Part shown: positions 1-5,641 of the stretch, one piece after another | Numbering within the stretch: position 1 is the first letter of the stretch | Layout: the number at the start of each line of letters is the position of its first letter | NCBI GenBank assembly: GCA_001701115.1 | Contig: DAAJ01000041.1 | Location: forward strand, 1 to 6,556 | DNA: 6,556 nt | DNA from: Bacteroidales bacterium GP2 | Lineage (GTDB): Bacteria > Bacteroidota > Bacteroidia > Bacteroidales > Muribaculaceae | Direction: 5' to 3' | The notes under the pieces: generated by a model | Seen by the model: only the letters and a program-made list of their open reading frames with translations | The model's database searches: none | What the model was told of the DNA's origin: nothing | Translations under genes and position numbers: made by a program

Positions 1-1262
1 ATTTTTTTCTTTCCAAGCATAGCCATGTATTTAGCCTGCATAAGCTCACGCTTCGCTGCGGTGAGGGCATTGTGGGCGGTGAGCAGTTCAACGGGATTTA
101 CCAGACCAAGCTCGAACCTTTCATTTACAAGGTCATTGCTGAGGGTTGCGGCTTCTACCTGTTTCTCACCGGCTATATATCGCGCTTGCGCCGAACGCAC
201 ATCAGTGTAGAGCGACTCTATGTCCCTGCCGATAGTGGTTTCACGCGCTTCCCTTGTCAGGTCGGCATCCAAAGCTGAAACTTTTGCAAGCGCAACCGCA
301 GTCTTTGTCTTTTTCTGGTCAAAGATAGGCACGCTGACTGTCAGACCGATATTTTCATTGACCCCTCTTTTAAGTTGGGTGCCAAAGGCTTCTCCTGGCG
401 CATAATAAGTAGTGCCTATTCCTGCGGACAGGCTGATTTGAGGAAGACCGGATGATTTCGCTACCCTTTCCTGAAGCTTTGCCGCCTCTGCCTGCAAGGT
501 CGCTGACTTCAACTGATTGTCAGCAAGAAGCGCCATACAGTAGCTCTCGTCAATGGGTGCGAGCTGCGCAAGCACCTCCTCGCGGGTCCAGTCCACCTGA
601 AGCGGCTGCACATCGCTATCAATTCCCAGTTCAAGCAATCGCTTTAGCTCAGTGCATTGCGAAGCATAATTTCCTTCGGCGTTTACGGTTGAATAATTGT
701 CCTGCTCAGCCTGCGCCGCAATCTGCGCATAATCAACTTTTGACATCCTGCCGGATTCCATAAGCTGCTTTGCGCGTTTTTCCTGCGCGGCGCTCAATGC
801 AGCAGCCTCACGGGAAATCTCGATAGCTTCACGGGAATAAAGGAGATTTACATACACTTGCAGGATGCTCTGCTCCAACTCGGTCTGCATCCCCTCGGCT
901 GTTGCCTCGGATGCCTTTACCTGGACTTCACGCTGCTTTATGGTTGCAGTGCGCTCGCCGCCGTTCCAAACAGTCCATCCGGCATTCAGACCGTAGTTGC
1001 TGCCGTAGGAATTTTTATCTCTCCCTTCAGCCCAGGGAGTGTTTGTGTAACCATGCGTAGTGGAGAATGACAGCGAGGGTTGCCACTGTGCCTGCGCCGC
1101 TTCAAGATTAAGCCGGCTGCTTTCGGCACTAAGCCTCGCCTGCTGCAGGGAGATATTCTTTTGCCGCGCATATTCAACGCATTGCGAATAGCTCCATGTC
1201 TGCTGTGCCGCCAAAAACGCCGGCACAAAGAGAAGTGCTGTTGCTATACCTGTTATTTTCAT
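1..1262 (-). CDS. TolC-family outer membrane efflux protein (C-terminus cut by left edge)
   Basis: The minus-strand frame is open from an ATG at 1262 to the window edge, giving 420 residues without a stop; only the last few tens of residues should be missing. Residues 1-20 are a signal peptide (MKITG, a hydrophobic core, then a small-residue AAQ end). The rest shows the two-fold OEP repeat typical of TolC: long Ala/Gln/Glu-rich helices (about 27-60, 103-210, 245-272, 318-415) separated by beta-strand segments ending in TVWNGG (97-102) and SVPIFDQKK (310-318). Known role of the family: a trimeric outer-membrane channel working with a periplasmic adaptor and an inner-membrane ABC, RND or MFS pump. 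Those partners would be expected downstream, beyond the left edge, so the substrate cannot be inferred. The start is chosen because it gives the signal peptide; the nearby ATG at 1269 is out of frame. It is separated from the tonB-like gene by 160 bases and has its own promoter-like box, so it is probably a separate transcription unit. Confidence 0.93.
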   Translation of the reverse strand, partial: MKITGIATALLFVPAFLAAQQTWSYSQCVEYARQKNISLQQARLSAESSRLNLEAAQAQWQPSLSFSTTHGYTNTPWAEGRDKNSYGSNYGLNAGWTVWNGGERTATIKQREVQVKASEATAEGMQTELEQSILQVYVNLLYSREAIEISREAAALSAAQEKRAKQLMESGRMSKVDYAQIAAQAEQDNYSTVNAEGNYASQCTELKRLLELGIDSDVQPLQVDWTREEVLAQLAPIDESYCMALLADNQLKSATLQAEAAKLQERVAKSSGLPQISLSAGIGTTYYAPGEAFGTQLKRGVNENIGLTVSVPIFDQKKTKTAVALAKVSALDADLTREARETTIGRDIESLYTDVRSAQARYIAGEKQVEAATLSNDLVNERFELGLVNPVELLTAHNALTAAKRELMQAKYMAMLGKKK

Positions 1263-1283
1263 AAATCATGTGTTATTTTACCG

Positions 1284-1316
1284 CAAAGTTAGATAGATTA
1301 GGCGGTTACAAACAAA
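1284..1316 (-). promoter_or_regulatory. Bacteroidales-type promoter for the TolC-family gene
   Basis: On the minus strand TAACTTTG (1284-1291) matches the Bacteroides -7 consensus TAnnTTTG exactly. Upstream are two overlapping -33 candidates TTTG (1313-1316 and 1309-1312), giving spacers of 21 and 17 bases; 21 fits the usual geometry better. Transcription would start near 1277, leaving a leader of only about 15 bases before the ATG at 1262. The assignment rests on consensus match and position only. Confidence 0.6.
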
Positions 1317-1383
1317 CGAAATAGAAATGAGTGGTATTTTTGCCGACAAAGCGGAATTTGTGGGAAAAACCGTTAACAGAGCA

Positions 1384-1405
1384 AAATTTTTAACAAGAAA
1401 AATTT
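1384..1405 (-). terminator. AT-only stem-loop after the tonB-like gene, weak terminator candidate
   Basis: About 17 bases past the tonB-like stop, the minus strand reads AAATTTTT, a 6-base loop CTTGTT, then AAAAATTT: a perfect 8-bp inverted repeat. It sits where the pdxJ-exbB-exbD-tonB transcript should end. There are no G-C pairs in the stem and no clean trailing U-tract, so it would be weak as an intrinsic terminator and may be chance in AT-rich DNA. Confidence 0.3.
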
Positions 1406-1422
1406 AATCCCCTGCCTCCCAG

Positions 1423-2214
1423 TTACTCAAACGTATAGGTTATCAAGCCGGTCTGCTCTGCGGGTGCATCCTCATCTACAGAAAACTTCGACTGGAGCGC
1501 TGCTTTTATGCAACTTTCACGCGCAGCCTGCATGGACGCTACCGGTCCGCTGCCGTTGTAATACTCCGCTGACACAACCTGCCCTTTGCGGTTGACACGC
1601 ACGCTTATCTTGATAGAACCGATAGCCTGCGCTTTCGGATTAGACCATGATGCAAGAGTGCGTCCTTTAAGGTTTGTTCCCGGCTGACCGGACAATGCAC
1701 CGGTTGCCGCGTTGCCGTTTGGCGAGCCACTCTTTCCCTGGGATGCCGTCGAGCCATTTGACGCACCGCCGAAGTTAACACGCTTGCTTATCTTTTCAGC
1801 AGCCTCTTTCTGCTTTTTCTCTTTTTCCAATTGTGCCAGTTCCTCCTTTGTAGGACCTGTTTTCTCAGGCTTAGGCTGCTCCTTGACCTTTACGGGGGAC
1901 TCCACCTTGCTGCTTATGACGGGAGCCGGCTCGGGCGCGGGAGTTCCGGCATCAACCATATCCTCGGCAGGGGTAGCCGGCTCTGACTGTGATTCTGGAG
2001 CGGGCTCGCTTTCATCCATGTCCGGCTGGGGAATATCGCCGAATTGCACATATTCACCTTCGAAAAGGAGCTCGGAGGTGTCCTCGGGAGGCCACACGCG
2101 AGGCTTGTCGCCAGTATAGCGCAAGTAAAGGAATAAGAGCAACAGAATAACGGCGACCGTAACAACCGCCGTAACAACCGCTGAAATTATTTTTGCCTTA
2201 CGCCCGTAATCCAT
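1423..2214 (-). CDS. TonB/TolA-like energy transducer
   Basis: The 263-residue protein is the third member of an ExbB-ExbD-TonB set and would carry proton-motive energy from the inner membrane across the periplasm. Visible layout: a short basic N-terminus (RKAK, 5-8), one transmembrane helix at about 9-31, an acidic and proline-rich stretch (42-100), a Lys/Glu-rich probably helical segment (120-145), a Gly/Ser/Asn-rich linker (147-183), and a C-terminal domain (184-263) starting GRTLASW and containing SIKISVRVNRKGQVVSAEY (200-218), closing with GLITYTFE. That layout matches the TonB-like proteins of Bacteroidota more closely than E. coli TonB; the classic YP motif that opens many TonB C-domains is not visible, so TolA-like function is equally possible. 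Its start lies 11 bases after the exbD stop, so the two are probably co-transcribed. Which outer-membrane receptors it serves cannot be told. Confidence 0.87.
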   Translation of the reverse strand: MDYGRKAKIISAVVTAVVTVAVILLLLFLYLRYTGDKPRVWPPEDTSELLFEGEYVQFGDIPQPDMDESEPAPESQSEPATPAEDMVDAGTPAPEPAPVISSKVESPVKVKEQPKPEKTGPTKEELAQLEKEKKQKEAAEKISKRVNFGGASNGSTASQGKSGSPNGNAATGALSGQPGTNLKGRTLASWSNPKAQAIGSIKISVRVNRKGQVVSAEYYNGSGPVASMQAARESCIKAALQSKFSVDEDAPAEQTGLITYTFE

Positions 2215-2225
2215 AGTTTATTATT

Positions 2226-2660
2226 TCACTGCACCGGTTTAGCAGATGAAGGAGCCGGTTTGGTGGCAAGCACCATTTTGAGACCATTCCTTGCTCCCAT
2301 GTCAAGCACCTCCACAAGGCGTTTGTACTTCACATCCTCATCAGCGTAAACCGCAATCACATCCTGCGGATTCTGCTGCTGGATGAGCTGAAGGAATCCG
2401 AGCAATTGGTTCTCGTCAGCCATCGGCTGCGGCTCACTTTCATCAAATGACGCATAAATCACCGACTCCTTATCTATATATAGCCTTGTCTTGGGCTTAA
2501 GCGCAGTCTGCTCCGAACTCTGGGGCAAATTGATTTCAAGCGCAGTAGGGAATACGAAAGTGGATGTGACCATGAAAAAAATAAGCAGCAGGAATATGAC
2601 ATCGGTCATGGATGCCATTGAGAAGAGGGAGGTCATGTCATATTGACGTTTCAGTGCCAT
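2226..2660 (-). CDS. exbD: ExbD/TolR-family biopolymer transport protein
   Basis: The 144-residue protein has the full ExbD/TolR layout: a short cytoplasmic N-terminus (MALKRQYDM), a single transmembrane helix at about 14-36, and a periplasmic domain. Asp20 in SMTDVIF is the conserved membrane carboxylate of the family, thought to carry protons (E. coli ExbD Asp25). After the helix come LEINLPQS (41-48) and the periplasmic fold ending VYADEDVKYKRLVEVLDMG (104-122) and LKMVLATKP (127-135), all typical. It forms a stator-like complex with the ExbB pentamer and feeds the TonB-like protein encoded downstream. The gap from exbB is 15 bases and to the tonB-like gene 11 bases. Only one exbD copy is present here; I recall some related clusters with two adjacent exbD genes. 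Confidence 0.95.
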   Translation of the reverse strand: MALKRQYDMTSLFSMASMTDVIFLLLIFFMVTSTFVFPTALEINLPQSSEQTALKPKTRLYIDKESVIYASFDESEPQPMADENQLLGFLQLIQQQNPQDVIAVYADEDVKYKRLVEVLDMGARNGLKMVLATKPAPSSAKPVQ

Positions 2661-2675
2661 AGCTCTGCCGTTAGT

Positions 2676-3446
2676 TTATTTTGCAGGTTCGTTAAGGAGG
2701 TCCATGAATTCCATTGTCTTGCCTTCAAGGTTGTTCATAACGCCGTTGATGCGTGCCACATGGTAATTGTAAGCAAACAGCGCGAGGATACCTACCATAA
2801 GACCGGCAACTGTGGTGACAAGCGCCTCATAAATGCCTCCGGCAAGCACATCGATGTTTGCGCTCGAACCCGCGCTGGCAAGGTTATAGAATGCCTGCAC
2901 CATGCCTATGACTGTGCCGAGGAAGCCAATCATCGGAGCGCCTGCAGCAGTGGTTGCAAGCCAAGGCAAACCTTTGCCAAGGTTGGCAACCTCGATATTG
3001 CCGGTGTTTTCAATCGCAACAAGCACATCGTTCATAGGACGACCGATACGGCTTATGCCTTTGGCTATCAAGCGTGAATAAGGGGTATCCGTCTGGCGGC
3101 ACAGGTTCTGCGCGCTCTCTATCTCCCCTTCGTGGATATAATCCTTTATCCTTTGCATGAACGATGTGTCCTCCTTAGCCGCACGGCGGATAACGATAGC
3201 CCTCTCCACAAACACATAAATAGCCACAATGGCAAGAATGGCAAGAGGAATCATGACCCAGCCGCCCTCAAGGCAAAGCTCCCACACTGAAAGGTCTTTG
3301 ACAGGAGGGGTTTCCACAACTGTTTCAGCCAACTGGAGTTCTTCCCCTATCGCCGAAGTAACGGCATCAAAAGTATCGGCAACAGCCACTGCTGAATCGG
3401 GCATTGCAGATGTCACCTGAGCGAAAATTGCAGCTAACGCAGACAT
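2676..3446 (-). CDS. exbB: MotA/TolQ/ExbB proton channel family protein
   Basis: The 256-residue inner-membrane protein is the proton channel partner of ExbD. Transmembrane helices are visible at about 62-81 (WVMIPLAILAIVAIYVFVE), 165-188 (containing GFLGTVIGMVQAF) and 203-227 (containing EALVTTVAGLMVGI). The family's pore threonines are kept: Thr178 in GTV and Thr211/212 in VTT. The cytoplasmic loop between helices 1 and 2 carries ENTGNIEVANLGKGLPWLA (146-164), matching the usual TolQ/ExbB block before helix 2. An in-frame TAA lies 15 bases upstream of the ATG, so the start is well constrained. That leaves about 60 residues before the first helix, longer than in E. coli ExbB; the first 23 are Ala-rich and hydrophobic but have no basic residue, so they are a poor signal peptide. 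The gene follows pdxJ after 52 bases and is probably in the same transcript. The TolQ-versus-ExbB choice is not settled by sequence alone. Confidence 0.94.
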   Translation of the reverse strand: MSALAAIFAQVTSAMPDSAVAVADTFDAVTSAIGEELQLAETVVETPPVKDLSVWELCLEGGWVMIPLAILAIVAIYVFVERAIVIRRAAKEDTSFMQRIKDYIHEGEIESAQNLCRQTDTPYSRLIAKGISRIGRPMNDVLVAIENTGNIEVANLGKGLPWLATTAAGAPMIGFLGTVIGMVQAFYNLASAGSSANIDVLAGGIYEALVTTVAGLMVGILALFAYNYHVARINGVMNNLEGKTMEFMDLLNEPAK

Positions 3447-3498
3447 TTTTATTTCTTTTTAATTGTAATCAATAAGTTAGTGAGGCTCTTCACCTGGT

Positions 3499-4218
3499 TC
3501 ACGATTTTTTAAGGCAATCCTTGTAGGCTTTGACCGTGTTCTCGATTCCAAGATACAAAGCATCGGATATGAGCGCGTGACCGATAGACACCTCGTCAAG
3601 GTATGGCACCTTTTCATGGAAATACTTCAGGTTTTCAAGGCTGAGGTCATGCCCTGCATTGACACCGAGACCGCATTTATGTGCCGCGATGCTCGCTTCA
3701 ACAAAAGGAGCGACAGCCGCTTCGGGCGACTTGGGGTAATTGTCCGCATACGGCTTTGTGAAGAGTTCCACGCGGTCAGCCCCGGTTTTAGCCGCCAGCT
3801 TGATATTGTCGATGTCCGTACCGACAAAAACCGATGTGCGTATGCCGGCATCCCTGAGCTTCTCAACTATCTCTGTCAAAAATTCCATATTCGGGGCAAC
3901 ATCCCATCCTGCATTGGATGTGATTGAATCAGGCGCGTCAGGCACCAGAGTCACCTGCTCCGGCTTCACCCGCAGCACCAGTTCCATAAACTCCTTTGAC
4001 GGGTAACCCTCGATGTTGAACTCGGTCCTGACAAGGGGACGGAGGTCAAACACATCCTTGCGGCGGATATGCCGCTCATCGGGACGGGGATGAACAGTTA
4101 TGCCGTTTGCCCCGAACCTTTCACAGTCTATAGCAAACTTGCACACATCCGGTGTATTCTCTCCGCGTGCATTGCGCAGAGTGGCAACCTTATTGATATT
4201 TACGCTTAATTGTGTCAT
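3499..4218 (-). CDS. pdxJ: Pyridoxine 5'-phosphate synthase
   Basis: The enzyme condenses 1-deoxy-D-xylulose 5-phosphate with 3-amino-2-oxopropyl phosphate to form pyridoxine 5'-phosphate, the last ring-forming step of the DXP-dependent vitamin B6 pathway, in the cytoplasm. The 239 residues are the normal family length and collinear with E. coli PdxJ. Recognisable blocks: VNINKVATLRNARG (6-19), ITVHPRPDERHI (40-51) with the catalytic-site His43, FNIEGYP (67-73) with Glu70, LVPDAPDSITSNAGWDV (91-107), the GVNAGHDL block (185-192) with His190, and SIGHALISDAL (211-221). E. coli has Asp-His where this protein has Asn9-Lys10; I recall this as usual for Bacteroidota, so it does not suggest loss of activity. 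It is the first gene of the minus-strand cluster leading into exbB. Its promoter probably lies in the symmetric divergent region at 4271-4342. Confidence 0.97.
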   Translation of the reverse strand: MTQLSVNINKVATLRNARGENTPDVCKFAIDCERFGANGITVHPRPDERHIRRKDVFDLRPLVRTEFNIEGYPSKEFMELVLRVKPEQVTLVPDAPDSITSNAGWDVAPNMEFLTEIVEKLRDAGIRTSVFVGTDIDNIKLAAKTGADRVELFTKPYADNYPKSPEAAVAPFVEASIAAHKCGLGVNAGHDLSLENLKYFHEKVPYLDEVSIGHALISDALYLGIENTVKAYKDCLKKS

Positions 4219-4289
4219 TTCTCAGATACTCCAAAACCACTTTATTGCCGGGTGTGTTATTAAATTAAGGAAATGTGATTTTTTTTCCT

Positions 4290-4297
4290 TACTTTTG
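4290..4297 (+). promoter_or_regulatory. -7 box of the promoter for the ACT-like/nadK/peptidase unit
   Basis: TACTTTTG matches the Bacteroides -7 consensus TAnnTTTG exactly and is followed by CACC, a familiar context in Bacteroidales promoters. Transcription would start near 4301-4305, giving a leader of about 70 bases before the ATG at 4374. No TTTG -33 element is seen at the normal distance; its approximate place is taken by the T-run and the AAATGTGATT arm (4271-4280), which may mean the promoter depends on an activator. Confidence 0.6.
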
Positions 4298-4315
4298 CAC
4301 CCTCTAAAGCGAGTA

Positions 4316-4323
4316 CAAAAATA
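4316..4323 (-). promoter_or_regulatory. -7 box of a probable pdxJ operon promoter
   Basis: The minus strand reads TATTTTTG, an exact TAnnTTTG match, 9 bases downstream of the second AAATGTGATT arm (4342-4333 read leftwards), the same spacing as on the plus strand. Predicted start near 4308-4312 and a leader of about 90 bases before pdxJ. There is no clear TTTG -33 element. In AT-rich DNA the box alone would be weak evidence; the mirrored spacing raises confidence somewhat. Confidence 0.42.
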
Positions 4324-4373
4324 GTCAGAAATAATCACATTTTAAAAATTTGACTTCAAAAGATAATATTTCA

Positions 4374-4754
4374 ATGCGGAAAACACCGAAATTCAACCAT
4401 TTGGAAGTTGACACCATGCATCATCCGTCCAGGCTCTTCCCACAGTGCGAGGAGTGTGGCGAGTTGAGCGTGCGTTGTTTCCGCAGCGATTTCTCCGCTT
4501 CCCGCATCGCCAACGCAGTGGAGGATGTCAATGCCCACCTTCTCAACCTCAATGTCACCTCCGAGGTGACTGAACTCGGGGAAATAATCGTTGACCTGAG
4601 GGTGAGCCACCGCAATGTGTCGTCAGTGGCACGTTCACTGGAGCGGTACGGCTATGAAGTGGAGCGCATCGGAATTTCCGACTCCGGCAGCGAGTCGCAG
4701 GACGAGGTTACGGCAAACAGAATCGCCGAACTGATTGCACATCTCAATGTTTAG
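4374..4754 (+). CDS. Stand-alone ACT-like domain protein related to the C-terminus of nadK-linked CBS proteins
   Basis: The 126-residue soluble protein has no signal peptide or membrane segment. From about residue 24 it resembles, by my memory of Bacteroides proteins, the C-terminal part of a CBS-domain protein (about 220 residues) encoded beside nadK: a GELSVRCFRSDFSASRIANA block (29-48), a second strand-helix unit IIVDLRVSHRNVSSVARSLERYGYEV (71-96), and a closing helix ending AELIAHLNV where relatives end YLNI. The two beta-alpha-beta units suggest an ACT-like ligand-binding fold. The paired CBS domains expected before it are absent, and the 155-base upstream region has no room for them. 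C25-E-E-C28 plus Cys35 sits where the CBS part would join. The ATG at 4374 is preferred; TTG at 4350 and ATG at 4416 are alternatives. It lies 11 bases before nadK, suggesting co-regulation or a role in NAD(P) or energy sensing, but its function is unknown. Confidence 0.8.
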   Translation: MRKTPKFNHLEVDTMHHPSRLFPQCEECGELSVRCFRSDFSASRIANAVEDVNAHLLNLNVTSEVTELGEIIVDLRVSHRNVSSVARSLERYGYEVERIGISDSGSESQDEVTANRIAELIAHLNV

Positions 4755-4765
4755 CTTCCTACGGC

Positions 4766-5641
4766 ATGAAAGAGATTATTGTTTTCGGAAACAGCTACCA
4801 GGGAGCACATGCGGAGCAGCTGCATGATTTTTTCACTGAATTGCTGCACCGTGATGACATTCGCCTGTCTTTTGACCGCAGCTACCGTGATTATCTTGCC
4901 GCAATTATTCCCGGGGTGCTTGGCAATGTGCCTGTTATTGACGGTTTTGACTTTTATGCTGACCTTGCACTGAGCATCGGCGGAGACGGCACTTTCCTGC
5001 ATACGGCAAACCGCATAGGCGACAAGCAGATTCCCATCATGGGGCTTAATTCCGGTCATCTCGGCTACCTTTCAGCGGCACCTATCGGAGATTTCCACAG
5101 TGCGGTGAGGGATATTGCCGAGAGCAACTATGTTGTTGAACCAAGGACAATGCTCAGCGCCAGCTGCAAGACCAGCCGCCTGCAGCAGCGCCCTTTTGCC
5201 TTGAATGAGGCTGCGATATTACGACAGGATACCGGTTCGATGATTTCTGTTGACACATTTGTCGACGGCTTCCAGCTTGCCACATATATGGGGGACGGTC
5301 TCATTATATCCACCCCTACCGGAAGCACCGCCTACAACCTCTCTGTTGGAGGACCCATTATAGCCCCCAGCGCGTCAAACTGGGTAATCACACCTGTGGC
5401 GCCACACTCCCTCAATATGCGCCCCCTGGTGCTAAGCGATGATGCGGTGATCGAGCTTGTGCCCCGCTCACGCTCCAACACATTCACACTTAGCCTTGAC
5501 GGCAATGCACGTTCACTGCCGGTAGGCTCAAGGCTGCACCTTAGCAAGGCTCCTTTTGTCACCAATGTCGTGCGGCTTCACAACCACACGTTTGCCGACA
5601 CCCTGCGCAGCAAGCTCTTATGGGGAGTCAACTCGCAATGA
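4766..5641 (+). CDS. nadK: NAD kinase
   Basis: The cytoplasmic enzyme phosphorylates NAD to NADP, setting the NADPH supply. The 291 residues are normal for bacterial NadK. Diagnostic motifs in order: SIGGDGTFL (70-78) with the catalytic Asp74, GLNSGHLGYL (93-102), the NE pair (Asn147-Glu148) in ALNEAAI, GDGLIISTPTGSTAY (176-190) with NLSVGGPI directly after, PHSLNMRPLVL (213-223), and LDGNA (244-248). All key residues are present, so it should be active. The N-terminus MKEIIVFGNSYQG is the expected first strand and loop of the nucleotide-binding fold, supporting this start. It is the second gene of a plus-strand unit: 11 bases after the ACT-like gene, and its TGA overlaps the ATG of the peptidase gene (ATGA), which implies translational coupling. 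Confidence 0.97.
   Translation: MKEIIVFGNSYQGAHAEQLHDFFTELLHRDDIRLSFDRSYRDYLAAIIPGVLGNVPVIDGFDFYADLALSIGGDGTFLHTANRIGDKQIPIMGLNSGHLGYLSAAPIGDFHSAVRDIAESNYVVEPRTMLSASCKTSRLQQRPFALNEAAILRQDTGSMISVDTFVDGFQLATYMGDGLIISTPTGSTAYNLSVGGPIIAPSASNWVITPVAPHSLNMRPLVLSDDAVIELVPRSRSNTFTLSLDGNARSLPVGSRLHLSKAPFVTNVVRLHNHTFADTLRSKLLWGVNSQ

Larger units (their letters stand above)
4271..4342. repeat. Imperfect 30-base inverted repeat carrying facing promoters and TGTGAT half-sites
   Basis: The left arm 4271-4300 and the reverse complement of the right arm 4313-4342 agree at 23 of 30 positions, with a 12-base centre. The outer 10 bases of each arm are identical (AAATGTGATT on the left, AATCACATTT on the right). 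Then come 9 poorly conserved bases, then TAnnTTTG in both arms. The AAATGTGAT sequence resembles the half-site of CRP/FNR-family regulators, but the two halves are 62 bases apart centre to centre (about six helical turns) rather than adjacent. Symmetry is read directly; a shared regulator is inference. Confidence 0.6.

Noticed and set aside
452..763. Open frame on the plus strand opposite the TolC-family gene
   Set aside because: Antisense to an intact 420-residue frame with signal peptide and both OEP repeats.
1712..2119. Open frame of 135 codons on the plus strand opposite the tonB-like gene
   Set aside because: Low-complexity Ser/Gly/Phe composition comes from reading the Pro/Glu/Lys-rich linker backwards; no support as a gene.
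2643..3077. Open frame of 144 codons on the plus strand opposite exbB
   Set aside because: It lies wholly antisense to a well-supported ExbB with family motifs and has no recognisable domain; it is a shadow.
4279..4288. T-run as an intrinsic terminator for the plus strand
   Set aside because: No G-C-rich stem precedes it, and it lies just upstream of a promoter box in a divergent region.
4350..4373. TTG start for the ACT-like protein, adding eight residues
   Set aside because: The ATG at 4374 is a stronger start, and the extra residues add no recognisable conserved sequence; it cannot be excluded.
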